Positions 12,691 through 26,789 of a stretch of DNA of 41,380 nucleotides are shown piece after piece (position 1 is the first letter of the stretch; each line of letters begins with the position of its first letter). The DNA is taken from contig NW_004087667.1 in the NCBI RefSeq assembly GCF_000220395.1, forward strand, positions 1-41,380, given 5' to 3'. A program made the translations under genes and the position numbers. Origin of the DNA: Ichthyophthirius multifiliis. Lineage: Eukaryota > Ciliophora > Oligohymenophorea > Hymenostomatida. The notes under the pieces are model-generated. The model was not told where the DNA came from, did no database searches, and saw only the letters and a program-made list of their open reading frames with translations.

Positions 12691-12853
12691 ATTTTTTTTT
12701 ATTTTTTTAGATAAAATTATTAATTATTTATTTATTTATTTTCATTAACAAAAATTTTATATATTGTAAGCTAAAATATATATATATATATAATTATTAA
12801 TTTTACAAAAAGAAAAAATAAATAAATCTTAAAAAAACAAAAAATACAAAAAA
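12691..12853. promoter_or_regulatory. Divergent intergenic region between EF-hand gene and prefoldin 2
   Basis: Two start codons face away from each other across 163 bp, so both promoters must lie here unless one gene has a distant 5' exon. The sequence is T-rich then A-rich with an (AT)n run; no specific element stands out. Confidence 0.5.
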
Positions 12854-13243
12854 ATGGAATAATCATAAATTTCTTAAGAAGTGCTATAATAATATAATAA
12901 ATTAAAAATGGAATATAGTGAAATTTTAAGAACATCAATGGATATAGAAGAAGAAAAGCGAGAAAATACATTGGTTTTAGATACCATTAAAAACTTGGAA
13001 AATGACAGAAAATGTTGGAGATTAGTTGGAGGTGTTTTAGTAGAAAGAACTTTAGGAGAAGTAGTTTAATCATTAAAGGAAAATGTCGAAGTTTTTGACA
13101 AAACAGGAATTACATATTAAACTGCTTTATAAAATAAAGAAAAGGCTCTATTGGAATTCGAAAACTAATATAATTTGAGACCTAATAGAGACAATTTCGG
13201 TAAAAAAGATGACGGAACTAAAAAAACATCGGTTTTAGCTTGA
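12854..13243 (+). CDS. PFDN2: Prefoldin subunit 2, 129 aa
   Basis: A single exon from ATG 12854 to TGA 13241-13243 encodes 129 residues, close to other eukaryotic PFD2 proteins. The frame is open only with TAA/TAG as Gln. The two coiled-coil helices are evident (VLQQYNKLKMEYSEI and the acidic/Lys-rich C-terminal helix). The hallmark between them is RKCWRLVGGVLVERTLGEV, nearly identical to the conserved RKCFRLVGGVLVERTVKEV. Prefoldin is a hexameric cytosolic chaperone that takes nascent actin and tubulin to the CCT chaperonin; PFD2 is a beta-type subunit. A second ATG at codon 19 lies inside the first helix, so the first ATG is preferred. Nothing looks damaged. Confidence 0.93.
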
Positions 13244-13498
13244 TTAATTATTTATTTTATTTTTCGAAAAGAAATTATATATATAAATAATTTATTTAAA
13301 ATGAAAAATGATAAATTATTTCTGTTTTTTTTTTTAATGGAAATTTATTTTTTGTTTTTTATAAAAAAAAAATCTTTTTTTTTTTTGTTTAAAAAAAAAA
13401 AAAAAAATTTAAAAAAAATAAATAAATAATTTTTTTTTTTTAAAAAAAAAAAATCAAAAAAATAATTAAATAAAAAAGGTTATCAATAAATTTTATAT
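13244..13498 (+). other. Spacer with long A and T homopolymers
   Basis: This 255-bp gap between prefoldin 2 and the giant downstream gene is made of T and A runs of 8-16 bases. Such runs are the likely sites of assembly error in this window. Confidence 0.6.
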
Positions 13499-16092
13499 AT
13501 GTTTACAAAAAGCATTATGAAAGGTTATCTTCCTAAAACGGAAGAAGAGATATAAGAAGATCTAAAATAAAAAGAAATCGAAAGAAGAATAAATTATAAA
13601 CCTTCCGATTTATTACTAAAAAATGTTTAAAAAAACGTTTAACCAATAATTAATGCTTTACGAGAAAAAGGTAAAAATCGAATAGATAAATAATATTTTA
13701 AAATAAAAATTTAGAAGTGAACAACAATTAAAAAGAAACAAAAGAAACAGGGGTAATATTCCATACTGATTTCGAGAAAACCTTAAAGGAATAATCAAAA
13801 TAATTGAATTAGGAATAATATTAATAAGAAAATATAAATATTCGTAAAGACAAAATCTTAAATGACTATAAATAGGAAAAAACAAAAGAAATAGAAAAGA
13901 TGTCGGCCTAAGAAATCGATAAAAAGCTAGAAGAAATAGATAATACAGCATTAAAAGAGGAAAATTATAATTATTTAAATCTATTTGGAGTTACTCGAGG
14001 ACGTTGTATGATGCCTGAATGTATGAAAGCATGTGTATAATATAGAGGTAGTTATAATATAAAATCTTATTAAGGAATTGAGCTTTTTTCGTGTTTAAAT
14101 TGTAAATGTCCCATGAATCTGCATGAAGTTCCTGAATAAGAATTTTCCTTTTCAAATTAATTAAGTTAGGAAATTAGTGGAAAATATATAGAATCGAAAC
14201 AGCTTAATTTTAAGTCTTTAGTAAGTATTTTTTTAGTTTGGCCTTAAGAAAAAGATGCGAATACCGATAAATTTAGAAAATATCCAGTTCCTGAGTATTA
14301 AATTAGGAAAAGATAATAATAAGAGACTATATATAATGCTAATTTGGAAAAAATGGTATAAATTTTAAATGAAGGGTGTTTTGATGTAATGAGTTATTAT
14401 GATTGTAATGCAAACTAGTTAAAGGAAAAACTAATTGAAAAGAAGATTTATTCGATAAAAAAACCAGTTGCGAAAAATGAGATGGAAGAGTTTTTAAGCT
14501 TTATTAAGGTTTTTAGAAACGAGGAAACAAAAATATAGAATTAAAAGGCGAATTCTATAATCAATATGTTAAATAATGAAAAAGATTTATATAAACTATA
14601 ACTTTATTTAAAATATAAGGAGAAAATAGAAAAAAAATTCGAAAAAGTTATTAATTTACACTAAAAATATATACAAAATGCTAAAGTCTTTATTTTATTG
14701 ATTTCTTCTAAATATACCAACCCATATACGTAGTTTAGAAGATTTCTGGTTTCAGCTTAAAATTAAATGCCTTAGGAGTTTGTTTATTATTATTCGAGTA
14801 AGTATAAGTATAAAGGAATTATCGATTGTTAGTAACTTTTCCCGGATTTCTTTAAAATTACATATTAGACGTTTATTTTAGCTTAACATGTGCATAGGAG
14901 TGTACTTTTATAGGCAGATTAAGATAAATCATTGAATGAAGAAACAAGAAGAAGAAAAAAAAACCAAATAAAAGAAAGAGAAATATAAATAAATGATGGA
15001 AGACTTAGAGATTATTTAGATTTTAATAATTTCCAAGTAGTCTCTGAATAATTTGATTGTTAGCCATAATAACTTTATAAAGCTTTTGATTTTATAGACG
15101 AAGATAATTTCAAAAGGGAATCTTTTCTTTAATTTTGTTAAATAGGAACAAATGAATTAAATATTAAGATTTGTGCAAAAATAGGACCACCTACATATAC
15201 TACTATCAGTAATAATATACCTAATGTATATAGAATTACCGATTAGTATGATAATGATAATATTGCTACTCATTTATGTAAATAATTAAATAATTCGTAA
15301 AGAATTGCTATTGTAATTAGACCGATTGTTGTAAAAAGTAAATTAGATGAACTTATTTTGAATATCTTTAGAATCAATGACTTTATTATTGTCAATAAGG
15401 TTTTTGCTATACTTACTTAAAAACAAGTTAATATTTTAGCAAATTTAGAAAATATTAGTTCTGCTAATAGGTAGTCTTACATTAATATGATGACTGAAGG
15501 TAATAAAGATATAAAAATAAAAAACAAAAAATATATACATAATTATATATTTATAAATATTATAAATATTATAAATATTATAAATATTATAAATATTATA
15601 TATTAATATATATATATATATATATTTATATTATTTTTTATATTTATTTTATTATAATATTAAAAGGGTTTGTTTTAATTGTTTTATTAACTAAGCCTGG
15701 AGGTATTAAAGCTGTTGAAATTCTATCTGATGGATGTAATACTGGTCTAAAATTATCAAAGACAAATTTTTTAGAAGAACTATATGTAGAACACAATTAG
15801 GGAGGATTAACATTTAATGAAAAAATTCAAAAATAATTTTATAATGTATTTTAATCTTATACAAATTTAAATATGTTTAGTGGAATTAAAGATTTTTTTA
15901 ACATAGAAAAGCTAATTTTATAAGATGATGAATATGATGATGAAATAAATAATATTTTTATAAATAAAGAATCAAATTAAGTGTTTTACAACCCCTAACA
16001 TAATAAAGAAGTAAATCTAGGAAAAAAATATAATCCTTAAAAAAGAATTAGTATTATAGAAGATGTAAATAATGAGAGTAAAACAAGATATA

Positions 16093-16166
<74 letters not shown>

Positions 16167-19100
16167 TTATAATAGGATACAATTTTTTTATATATTCTCC
16201 AAAAGATGAAATAACTACCGAGTAAATTGTTTCTATTTTTATGCCTGAATGTGCTTCTATATAACTAATTCATTTAATCTTAAAACCTTAATACATTCAA
16301 TATATAAGTCAAGTAGAGAAAATGTTATAAAAAATGAAATTTAAAGTTTGGTATAAATGCTAAAAAGTAATAAATAATCCTTTAGATGCTCGTTTATTTA
16401 TTGAATCGATTTAAGTTTTAAAGACTTAATCTAGTTAAACTGAATAAATATACACTTCTTATACTACAACCCCTTTTTATATTATTTCTTGTGTAAAACC
16501 GGCTGGTAGGAAAGAAATGTTGGCATTTTTGTAAGATTTCAAGCTTAATGATAAAAATATAAAAATAGAGCCTATTAATATACTCTCTTTAAAAAACATG
16601 CTGATTCCATGCCATACAGATAATTCACATGATTTGGCTCAAAGTTTTATTAATCCGAAACTTAGGGCTTTTTCGGGAAATGAGGTTAAGGAATTTAATA
16701 TAGAAGATTAAAAAATGGTAATTAGATTTATGTTAGAGAGCACTTTTGCGACTAGTATACATCCTGAAAAACCTATTATGGAAGAAATATAGATTTAAAA
16801 TATACTTTATTCAAAAGATTTTGTGCATTTTCACGTTAATTCAGATGATTTAGGGGAATTCGAAATCAGAATTTACGATTTTTAGTCTAGTTTCAATTAA
16901 GATGCTTCTTTTGGGAGTATTTAGAACGATTTCTATTTAATTTCATGGTTTTATTCAGTGATTAATAATAAATATATGCAAAGATGTCCCTTGACTTATT
17001 AATATAGATTAATGCCTGATTATAAGAACTTCGAAGAAGAAAAAAAAAACGTTTAAAGACCTAGTCAAATTTTTGATGTGCAGGAATATATAGGAGGATT
17101 TTTCCTTGAAGAAGTAGCTAAATAAATGATGCTTTACAGATAATATGAAATGTCGGAATAATAAAAAGAAACACTCAGGAGGAATAATATAACCTCGTAT
17201 AGAGGATCTATTGCTGCATATTTGTGGGGAATGAGATTGGCTAAATTTGCTAAAGAAATCGAAAATTTAAGCTTTCCATAGGATTTGGAAGGGTTTGGGA
17301 AAATAGAAATGGTAGAGGGAAAATTTTAAGGTTAAAATAGGGACGGGGAAGGCTTTTTGGAAGAGGATATAAAGAAATACTTCGAGATTTTAGCCAGAGT
17401 TTAAAATGAATTAAAATTAGAGGATATGCATTAATTTTAGATGGGAAGTTTATTTAAAAAACTGGAGAATAAATTAGATTAAATTAAAAGAAGTAAAATT
17501 TATAAATATAGTAGGTAACATAAAATGAGAAGAATTATGCCTAATTTTATAGAAAATGAAAATCTAAGGGTCAGAGTAGATAATAAGTAGATTTTTAAGA
17601 GAGTAATTAATGAAAACTTCGAGACTTAAGATGAAGTTTTTGAAAAAAATAACGCTAATGTTAGTATTTAGGAAGATATTAAAGAATTAGAGGAATATTT
17701 AATTTAATTGGAGAAATTTTAGGGTACGTAAGAGGATACTTAAGAGGAAGATTTTTTCGAAGTGAAAAAAATGAAGAAATTTATGGATGAAGAATAATAT
17801 ATGTACTTATTATTATAGACTATAGAATAAAAAAAGGAAAGTCTATCAAAAGAATTAGAAATTAATAATAATAATCATTTTCATATAAAAAATGGTGGTT
17901 AAAATAAAATGGAAGAAAATTATGAAAATAATGAAAATTTATAAGAATAATATTAGTCATTTTCTAAGTCTATATAGATGTTTTTACAGTCTAAAAATCT
18001 ATATGAAAAAGCATAAAAACTCAAAAATATGAATATTACTAAAATTAATACTTTTTCATTATCTTATACTATTCCTGAAATTAAATCTAAGTATTTTTTA
18101 GCTGCAAATATCCTATATTTAATTCAAGTGCATTTCCAAGTAATTTCTAATTAAAAAAATTTCGTAAATGATGACGAAATTGAATACAAAAACCTCTTAG
18201 AGGCTATAAATCATGGTTTTAACACTCATTATAAGATGGATTCGGAAGATATATAATATATGAGAGAATAATACTAAGATAAAAAGATGGAAATGAGGGA
18301 TAAATTGTTCTCTATACCCGATTTGATAAAAATGGAGTAGTTTTTAGTCTATTTAAGCTAATTAGATAGATATTTAAATATCATAAATGACTATAAAAAG
18401 CTTATAGAAAAGCTACTTTTTGAATTCAATAAAGAACTGCAAGTTCTATAGGAATAAATAATAATAAAAGGGCGAAATGAATACGAACTTTCTCGTATAA
18501 AATAAAAATGGACACCTAAAATTTAGGAAATTACTAATAAAAAAAAAACGTGGAATAAAATATTAGAAACTTACTAAGTATAGTTCTAGAATTTAAAATA
18601 GACTTTAATTATGAAGAATCTATGTATTAATAATAAACTGAAAACACCCAAAAATAAAAGATTTTCAAAAATACTTATTTCCAAAGATTCGATAATGGAC
18701 TAGAATATTTCGAAAATGACCCCGAACTAGACTAGTTTTAAGTAGATATAATGGAAATTCCATATAAATTCGATATTAAAGAAGATAAGCCTAATTTAAA
18801 GCTAAATAAGAAGAATTTTAGAGAACCTCTACTAGAAAAGTATGGAGATTAGGATATACTTAAAGGCTTCGAGTAAGATTCTATGCAGAAAAAATGGTTC
18901 TATTAGTAGCCATTGAAGATTTCTCATATGAGACCGCTTAGAGTGGAGGATAGGGATTATATTTTAGTTGAGAAGAAATAAAAAGATACAATTGGGAGTG
19001 ATAATGCTGCCATAGATAAGGAAATTAGGGAGTTTAAGAAAAAATAAAAAGAAGAATGGAATGATTAGGATGGTGGTGAGTAAGATATATAATATTAAAT

Positions 19101-19227
19101 AGAAAAAGAAGACGAGAAAAAATAATAAAATACAAATGTTTATTTTAAAGAACTTATAGATAATTTTTGGAATAATTTAGATGTTTAAGATATTAATAAT
19201 AAACAAAAAACCAGAAAGAAAAATTGA
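13499..19227 (+). CDS. Giant protein with Cys cluster and two degenerate NDPK-like modules
   Basis: Exons at 13499-13670, 13715-15499, 15667-16077 and 16176-19227 encode about 1,806 residues. An Arg/Lys/Glu-rich N-terminus leads to a Cys cluster at about residues 150-190: RGRCMMPECMKACVQY, then C-L-N-C-K-C and a His, which looks like a zinc-binding fold. A first nucleoside-diphosphate-kinase-like module lies near 586-740 (IAIVIRPIVVKSKLDELIL... then FVLIVLLTKPGGIKAVEIL). A second lies near 812-904 (IHLILKPQYIQYISQVEKML... YIISCVKPAGRKEMLAFL). Both lack the catalytic NxxHGSDS; the first has NMFSGIKDFF in its place, so they are probably structural, as in axonemal NDPK-fold proteins. The C-terminal half is acidic, coiled-coil and Gln-rich. 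The frame shifts once between 18538 and 18600, beside an A10 run, equal to one missing base; the following 200 codons are clearly coding. A ciliary role is inference. It could instead be a ciliate-specific family. Confidence 0.6.
15500..15666 (+). repeat. Intron 2 of the NDPK-like gene with a 9-bp tandem repeat
   Basis: The intron is 167 nt, begins GTAATAAAG and ends ATTAAAAG, in phase. From about 15551 to 15600 the unit ATAAATATT repeats five to six times in tandem, followed by an (AT)n run. Confidence 0.75.
16078..16175 (+). other. Intron 3 of the NDPK-like gene, (AT)n-rich
   Basis: It starts GTAAAACAAG and ends TTATAATAG, 98 nt. Splicing here gives ...NNERYNFFIYSPKDE, which keeps the frame. 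The interior is an AT dinucleotide run of about 70 bp. Confidence 0.6.
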
Positions 19228-20802
19228 TTTTTAATAAATATATAAATTTGTAAAATAAAAAATAACAAAATAGCAAAATATTAAAATTTTATATATTTAT
19301 ATTTTGAAAAATGTGTAATTAATGTTCATGTTTATTTTTTTTATAATATATATCGAAAATTCAAATATTAATAATGAAATATGAGCAATTAGATACAAAT
19401 AAATAAATAAATAAAATATATGTAAATATTATAAGGAAATAAAAAAAAATGGTTCTATATTTAAAAGAATTATTTTAAAAAATTACATAAATATAATGAG
19501 TAGATAATCATATATTTGTTATTTAATTTCTCAATTAAATAAAATATTCAGATAATACAAATGAAGAGAAAAAAATAATAATAAGAATATGTGATTTCAA
19601 ATTTATATTTTAAATTAAATAAAAATATACGAACTATTAATATCTTATCCAAAAATAAAAGAAAGAGGAATATATTTATCTAAGGTTAAATAAATATCTA
19701 TTTTTATATAAAATATGAGATATAAATAAAGGGTATTGAAATAATTTTATAAAAATTGTATAATATATAAATATAAGAGTAAAAATATAATTTAAAGATA
19801 TAAAAATTATAATAAAAATAATAGTAAAAATATATGGGATATATATATATACAAATGTTGCAAAATAAAAAGAAAATTTTTAATATAATTTATAATATGG
19901 ATAAAATAAAATTATATAATATAGTAATAAATATAAAGAATAAATGAACATATGTAAAAAAATATATCTATATAATATATAAAAATATAAATATTTATAT
20001 ATTTCTATATTTGTATTTTTATAATATATTTTTAATTTCTTATATTTTTTTATTTTTTAAATTATCTTATATTTTTCTTTTATTTTATAAAATATTAATT
20101 ATAAATTTATTTTAAATATCTTTATTATTAATTTTTCAAATATTCTCTTTTATTTTATATACTGAATTAATAATAAATCTTTAAATATAAAGTTTAATAT
20201 TTTATCTTATTTTAAATATTTTTAATTTATTTCTATTTTTTATAAATATTTTTAGTATTTTATACTTTTTTTAATTCATATTTTTTCTTATTGTTTCTAT
20301 TAATATGTTTTTATAATTAAAAACAATATTTTTCTTTTTTAATTTTATTCGAACTTTATCGATATTTTTTGAGTTAAAATTCATATTATTATTTCAGTAT
20401 TATCAATTTTAATTTTGTTTTTTATTTTTTTTACTAACCCTTTGTAATTTTAAACCTTTTTTTTATTTATTTATTCTTTTCTTCTTTTGATTTAAATTAT
20501 TAATTATATACAGTGTATTATATATGATATTCCTAATTGTGTCTCTATAATGTATGCTTTTGCAATTTTTTGTTATCTTCTAATATTCTTTTTATGAATA
20601 TTTTGATATATATTTATTATTATACATATATATATATATATATATATTTATATCTGTTAATTTATATTTTTGTGTGTTTTTATTTTGAAAATATTTTCGA
20701 ATAAAATAAAATAATTTGTAAAAAAAAAATTAATTTATTTTGTATAAATAAAATGTTAAATTTTAAATATTTTAAATTTTTTATAATGTATAAATAGATA
20801 TA
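19228..20802. other. Intergenic, AT-rich, no gene seen
   Basis: This 1.6-kb gap lies between the convergent ends of the NDPK-like gene and the PDK1-like kinase. It changes from A-rich to T-rich on the + strand near 20000. No conserved frame or RNA-like structure was noticed. Confidence 0.55.
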
Positions 20803-21457
20803 TCAATTGCATTTTTCCTTAATAACCCTTTAAATTTTTTCAACCCAAATATTAGCTGGATGATCAAGTTCCTTTTTTTTATTTATTTAAAAATAAAAAA
20901 AATAATAAAATAATATACTTTAAAAAAATATTTCTTTTTTGGTCCATTAATAGTGAATTTAATTTTTTCCAATTGTTCAATATCTACCTTATTATTTAAA
21001 AGAATTTCTCCCTTTTTATTTTTTTTTAAAATACATTAATTAAAATAAATGTATATCTTTACTTTTTTTATATTAGTATTGGGATCATAATAAATTAATT
21101 TAGGAGGTTCTTCATATAAAATTAATTATCTAGGTTTATATATCATCCAAGCTACTTTTTTTAATACTCTTCCTGTCAAAATAGGTCTATTAGATCCTGA
21201 AGTAATTTTAATAGGACTTCCTAATTCCCCACCATCCAAAAATTCGGCATCATCTAGTTCTAATTAGATTAAAACTTCTCTTTTAGGAGCTTATGTTTTG
21301 CTTAGATTTTCCCAATCAATTCCAGTAAAAAAAGGGTGATTTTTTAACGCATTTATATCATTTTTTTAACCGATTTCACCACCACCTAATCTTTCTTATG
21401 GATTTTTTTATAATAATTTTTTTATCAAATCAGCCGCATCAGCTGGTACATTCTTAA

Positions 21458-21533
<76 letters not shown>

Positions 21534-22538
21534 CTTTATTACAGAGGGTATATTATATTATCCTTATTTAACTTTATTAAATATTTTATATTCATTCATA
21601 TCATTAGTATCTGCAAATGGAGTATTTCCTACAAACATTCTATATAAAATACAGCCTAAAGCCCAAATATCAGCTGATATTGTACAGAATTCACCTTCTA
21701 ATAATTCAGGTGATACATATCTTATTTTTTTAGTTATAAAATATATAAAAAAATAAAAAAATAAACCCTGCAGTTCCTACAAATGTCGATGATCTATTTC
21801 TGCTATTAAAGTCTTCTTTTTCTAATGGATTTGTTTCTTCCGGAAACCTACTTTTAATAGCATTTATTTTATTATATAATGATTCAGGGATATTTATATC
21901 AAAACCACATGTACCAAAATCAATTATTTTTAAATGATTATCTTTTGTAAGCATTAGATTTTCAGGCTCTTTTTTTATTGTTTTTATTTATTTTATTTAA
22001 TATAATGTTATTTTTACTTTTAAGTCTCTATGTATTATACCATTTTAATGTAATTTTCTAATATATAAACTATTTCAGCTGTATAAAATTAAATTGTTTA
22101 TGTATTTAAATATTTAAATTATGATTCAAATAACTTGAAATTCACCTCCTTCACAATATTCAATAACAAAATATAAAAATTAGGCATCTTAAAAATTTCC
22201 AACTAGTTTAATAATTCCATCAAATTTCATAAAACTTAAAACTTCTTTTTCTATAAAAACTTAATATTATTTTTTTCCTTTTTTTATTTATTTTAAATTA
22301 AAAATAATATATTTATTTATTTTAATTTTTTTACTTTTGCTAAATAAGATTTTTCAAGAATTTTTATTGCACAAAATTCATTATCTATTTTTTGCTTTGC
22401 TAAAATTACTTCCCCGTATGCTCCTCTACCTAAAACTCTTATTATTTCGTAATCATCCATTGACTATTTTTTAAATTCTTTGTTTGTATATAAATTTTAA
22501 ATTGTTTTTTATTAATATTATATATTTGCTGTACCCAT
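20803..22538 (-). CDS. PDPK1: PDK1-like AGC protein kinase with C-terminal PH domain, 7 exons
   Basis: Minus-strand exons: 22538-22335, 22277-22018, 21966-21767, 21720-21543, 21452-21063, 21011-20919 and 20871-20803, about 464 residues. Kinase motifs appear in order: LGRGAYGEV, CAIKILEKS (catalytic Lys), GIIHRDLKPENLML, IIDFGTCG, STFVGTAGYVSPELLEGEF, SADIWALGCILYRM. After the kinase comes a PH-like end: ILTGRVLKKVAWMIYKPRQL, KLIYYDPNTNIKKGEI, and a last helix IWVEKIQRVI. This order and the SxxFVGTxxYVSPE loop identify phosphoinositide-dependent kinase 1, which phosphorylates the activation loop of other AGC kinases at the membrane. There is an insert of about 30 residues between DFG and the activation-loop Ser/Thr. 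Exon 2 carries three frame breaks: one base short at the acceptor (about 22271-22277), one extra or two missing at 22138-22142, and one short at 22050-22056. Conserved motifs continue on both sides, so assembly error is likelier than a pseudogene. Confidence 0.85.
21453..21542 (-). other. PDK1 intron 4, (AT)n-rich
   Basis: The intron is 90 nt, begins GTAATAAAG and ends ATTTAAG on the minus strand, in phase. It is filled by an (AT)n run. It lies between ...NIPS and NVPADAADLIKKLL. Confidence 0.7.
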
Positions 22539-25500
22539 TTTTTATATGTATTTTTTATATAAAATAATAATTATTTTTATAAATATTTTTATTTGAATAA
22601 ATAATTTATACATATAATTACTATAAATTCAAAAATATTTCAATTCTATTAATTAAAAAAAAATATTTCTTATCATATATTAAATATAATATCTTTTATA
22701 ATATTAACATAAAAAAATTATATATAATAGTATACAAAACTTATAAAATATATATTTTAATATTTTATATAAAACAATTAATGAATATAATCATAATATG
22801 TAAATAAAAAAATATAAAAGATGTATATATAAATATGTATTTTAATTCACTATATATATTTTAAAAAATAATTATTTAAAACATATATATTATAAATAAA
22901 AAATTGAAATTATATTTTATTTTCAATATAGTATAAAAATATAATAAGTATATAGAATAAAAACATGTAAATAATTTTTATATTTTTAAATAATTAATAA
23001 ATATTTATTATAAAATATATATTAATAAATATTTATTTAATAAATAATTATTTTTATATAAAATTTTAAAAATTAATTTATATAAAATTAATATATATAT
23101 ATATGTCATTAAAAATTAAATATTTATTAAAAAAATATTTTTTTTTATAATAATGTTGAATTAAAATTATTTAAAGTTGTTTTGTAAATGAATAAATTTA
23201 TTTAAATAATGTATATATATTAACCAAAAAATAAACAATATTTAAAATCTATAATTATGTAGTGTTATAGGTACATAAAATTAATATTAATAAAGTATAA
23301 TTATATTTTAATATTTTAATGTAAAAATAATATTATTTAAATATAATAGCAATCTATAATTATTATATGATCAGGATTTTTAAACTAATTTTAAGTATTC
23401 AAATTAATTATTTTATAAATTTAAAATAATGATTTATAATAAATAGTTTAAAATACAAATATTAAATCCTAAATATTCAAAAATTCATTTACATATTTAC
23501 AAATTTTTTTAAAAGTATAAAAAAATATATGCCAAAAAAATAATTTTTTAATATTTTTATATTTATTATAAATCTAAATAGGAATTTTAGAAAATTCTCG
23601 ACTAAAATACAAAAAAAAATGAATAAAGTAATTTAATAATATAGAAAAGTTTTTTAAATACTATAAATACTTCTTTGGTTTATATATTAACTATATATAT
23701 ATATAATTATAATCGTTTTTTATTTTAAAAAATGTTTTTTGTTTATGAAAAGATTAATTTTTCTAAAAAATTTGTGTTTTAAAAAAAAAATTTCATAGTT
23801 TTTTTGTTTTGAAAAAAATCCTTTAAATTTATTAAAGGAATTGGATATTTAAAAAAATAAAGAAATATATTTTTTAGAATGTGTAAGAAATTTAAAAAAA
23901 AATAGTAAAAAAATTATGCCTTTATCTATAAATTTATACTAATAAAGGATTTATTTTTTTGATATGCAAAAATTTCGAACGAAATTTTTAATTTGGATAT
24001 ATTTCTTTTGATTTAATAAAATGATTTTTTTTTTTTGAAATAATAATTAATTTTCTAAGCAAAAATTTCAAATTTATTTATTAAAAAAAATACTTTGATA
24101 CATTTGAGGTATTTTTTCAAAAGATATATTAAATTTATCGAAAAAAATAACATTTTGTCAACTTATTTATTTTTTAGAGAAAATATTATTATTTTTCATG
24201 TTTCTCAGTATATATAAAATTTTTTATTATAGTATAAACTGCAAATAAATAATTAAAATAAATAGTTTTAAGTAAATAGAGACCACAAATATGAAATATA
24301 AATATTTATATATAATGTATTGTAATCATTGTTATATATTAAATAAATTTTTAATATTTACTGAAAATAATTATTATTATTTTAAAAAAATAAAATATTA
24401 AGAAACCGATTTTTTTTTTAAGTGCAATATTTTTAATTATTTTAAATTTTTTTAAATATTTTTTATTATAATTGTATTTTTTGTATATTTAATATTAAAA
24501 AGAAGAAAAAGAATAAATAAATAAAGATAATAATTATTTAATTTATTAACATTTAGAACATTTGTTAAATATATTAAATTTTTAACAATAAGCTTTATAA
24601 TATTTATTAAAATAGAAAATTTAAAAAAATATTTGTAAAAATACTGATATAAAATAAAGTTAATTAATAAAATTATTAAGAATTTATTTGATTTATTTTT
24701 ATAAAAAATATAAATTAAAATAAAAAAGATTATAAAAATATAAATTGAAAATATAAAATCAAAAAGATATAATATATTATTATTGTTTATAAGATTAAAA
24801 ATAAAATAATATTATTAAAAAAATGAAAAAAAAATTTAATAAAATAAAACAATATAAATACGATATTATTTATATTAAAATATAATTAAATTTTTTTTTA
24901 AAAAAAATATATTAATAATATATAGTATTAATTTTAAAAATAAATTATAATAATATTTAAATTTCTGTATTAAATTTATATTATTTTATATAATTATAAT
25001 AAAAAATATATATATATATATATTTAAAATATATAACAATATATTTATATATACATACAAATATATATATATATATATAAATTATATTATTTTATATAAA
25101 TATTATTAAATAATTATATAACTTTTATAAATTAATATCTTTTAAAAAATTATATTATATTTTATATATTTATAAATAATTAATATATTCAATTAACATG
25201 TTATTATTTTTAATCTCAATTTTTAAAATTATATTTTACCTGTAATTTAAATATCCATTTTAAAATAAATTTTTTATGTTTAATAATCAAATATAAACAT
25301 ATTTTATAATTTATTATATTTTCTTATTTATTTAATTATAATTAAATTATATTTTTTTTTATTTATAAATTAGGAAAAAATGTTAATTTTTTTACATTTT
25401 TTTATATGAACATATATATATATATATTTTTTTTTAACATAATTATCTTTTTTTTATCATAAAAATTATATTAATAATCTTTATTTTGAAAAAATAATAA

Positions 25501-25582
25501 ATAAAATTAATTTATATTATAATAATATTTTTTTATCTTTCTATATTATTGAATATATAATCTTTTAGTTTAGCTTAAATAG

Positions 25583-25615
25583 TTTTTAGTTTAAATTATA
25601 TTAAAACTAAACTAA
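25583..25615. repeat. Imperfect AT-rich palindrome
   Basis: The arms TTTAGTTTAA and TTAAAACTAAA flank a short ATTATA centre. In such AT-rich DNA chance inverted repeats are common, so this is only noted. Confidence 0.3.
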
Positions 25616-26724
25616 ATATATTTATTAAATATTTTTAGACAAATAATTTATATACTACACTGATTATCTTTTTAGGTTATTACAAACATTGAATTATGAT
25701 AATTTTTTTCTTGCATTTTAAATATTTAATTTTTTAATAATCCTTTTATTCCTTTTAAATTAATTAAATGGTTTGAAATAATTATATAATGGTATTTTTA
25801 ATACTTTTGCCCTCATACTCTATTTTAATTTATATTTTTTTTTATATAATTAAGATAACAGATTTTCGTTTAATAAACTATATAATTTATATATTATACA
25901 ACAATATGGATAAAAATATTATAAGTAAATAATAATATTAAGATATATTTAATTAATTTTCTTTTATTTACTTATTAATTTATTAACAATTATTTTGTAT
26001 TTAATTTTTTTTATTTAAGAATATCAATAAAGTATTTAAATAAATGCCTTTATAATATATATAAATAGGTGATTTTCAGTTAATAATTGAAATAAATTTT
26101 AATATTTGAAGTAAATTAATATTTATTGCACATAAATATATTTAAGTAATTTATATGAGTTTAAAATATATATAAGTAGACAAAATAATAGATTAATAAA
26201 ATAATTAAATGAATAAATTAAATTTTTCAAAGTAATTATGTAAGAATTTAATTCAATATAGATACTAAATTAAAATTTTAAAGTAAATAATATTTTGAAA
26301 GAAATTAGCTTTGATTAATATAAAAAATTTCTACTATTTTCATATTTTTATCAATTATTAAGTATATTTAATAGAGAATTTCAAATTCAAACAAAAAGTG
26401 AATTAATTAGATATACAAATAAATTTAGTTGAAACTTTATATAATAAATAAAAATTAATTCGTAAACTATTTATTATTATTAAGAATAAAATATAAAATG
26501 AAGTTTATAATAATCATTAAAAATTAAAATGAGCTATAAGAAGATTAATAATCTAAATATTTATAAATAGTAAATCAATATTTTTTTATTTAATTAATGA
26601 AAAAATATTTATTCATATTTATTTAAATAAATATAAATTAATAATTAATAAATTATATATTTTTTTATTAAAATGTATTTTAGAGATAATTATAATATTT
26701 ATATAATAAAAAATGAAATAGGTA

Positions 26725-26727
<3 letters not shown>

Positions 26728-26784
<57 letters not shown>
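26728..26784. repeat. (AT)n microsatellite
   Basis: A pure AT dinucleotide run of about 57 bp downstream of the Rab-like gene. Confidence 0.9.

Positions 26785-26789
<5 letters not shown>

Noticed and set aside
12771-12971. Minus-strand 66-codon hydrophobic ORF
   Set aside because: It is antisense to the start of prefoldin subunit 2 and its promoter.
13658-13951. Minus-strand hydrophobic ORF
   Set aside because: It is the antisense of the first exons of the NDPK-like gene, whose + frame is continuous and conserved in style.
23580-24200. Slightly more complex patch that might be a decayed gene
   Set aside because: No frame on either strand gave sustained non-low-complexity protein or a known motif.
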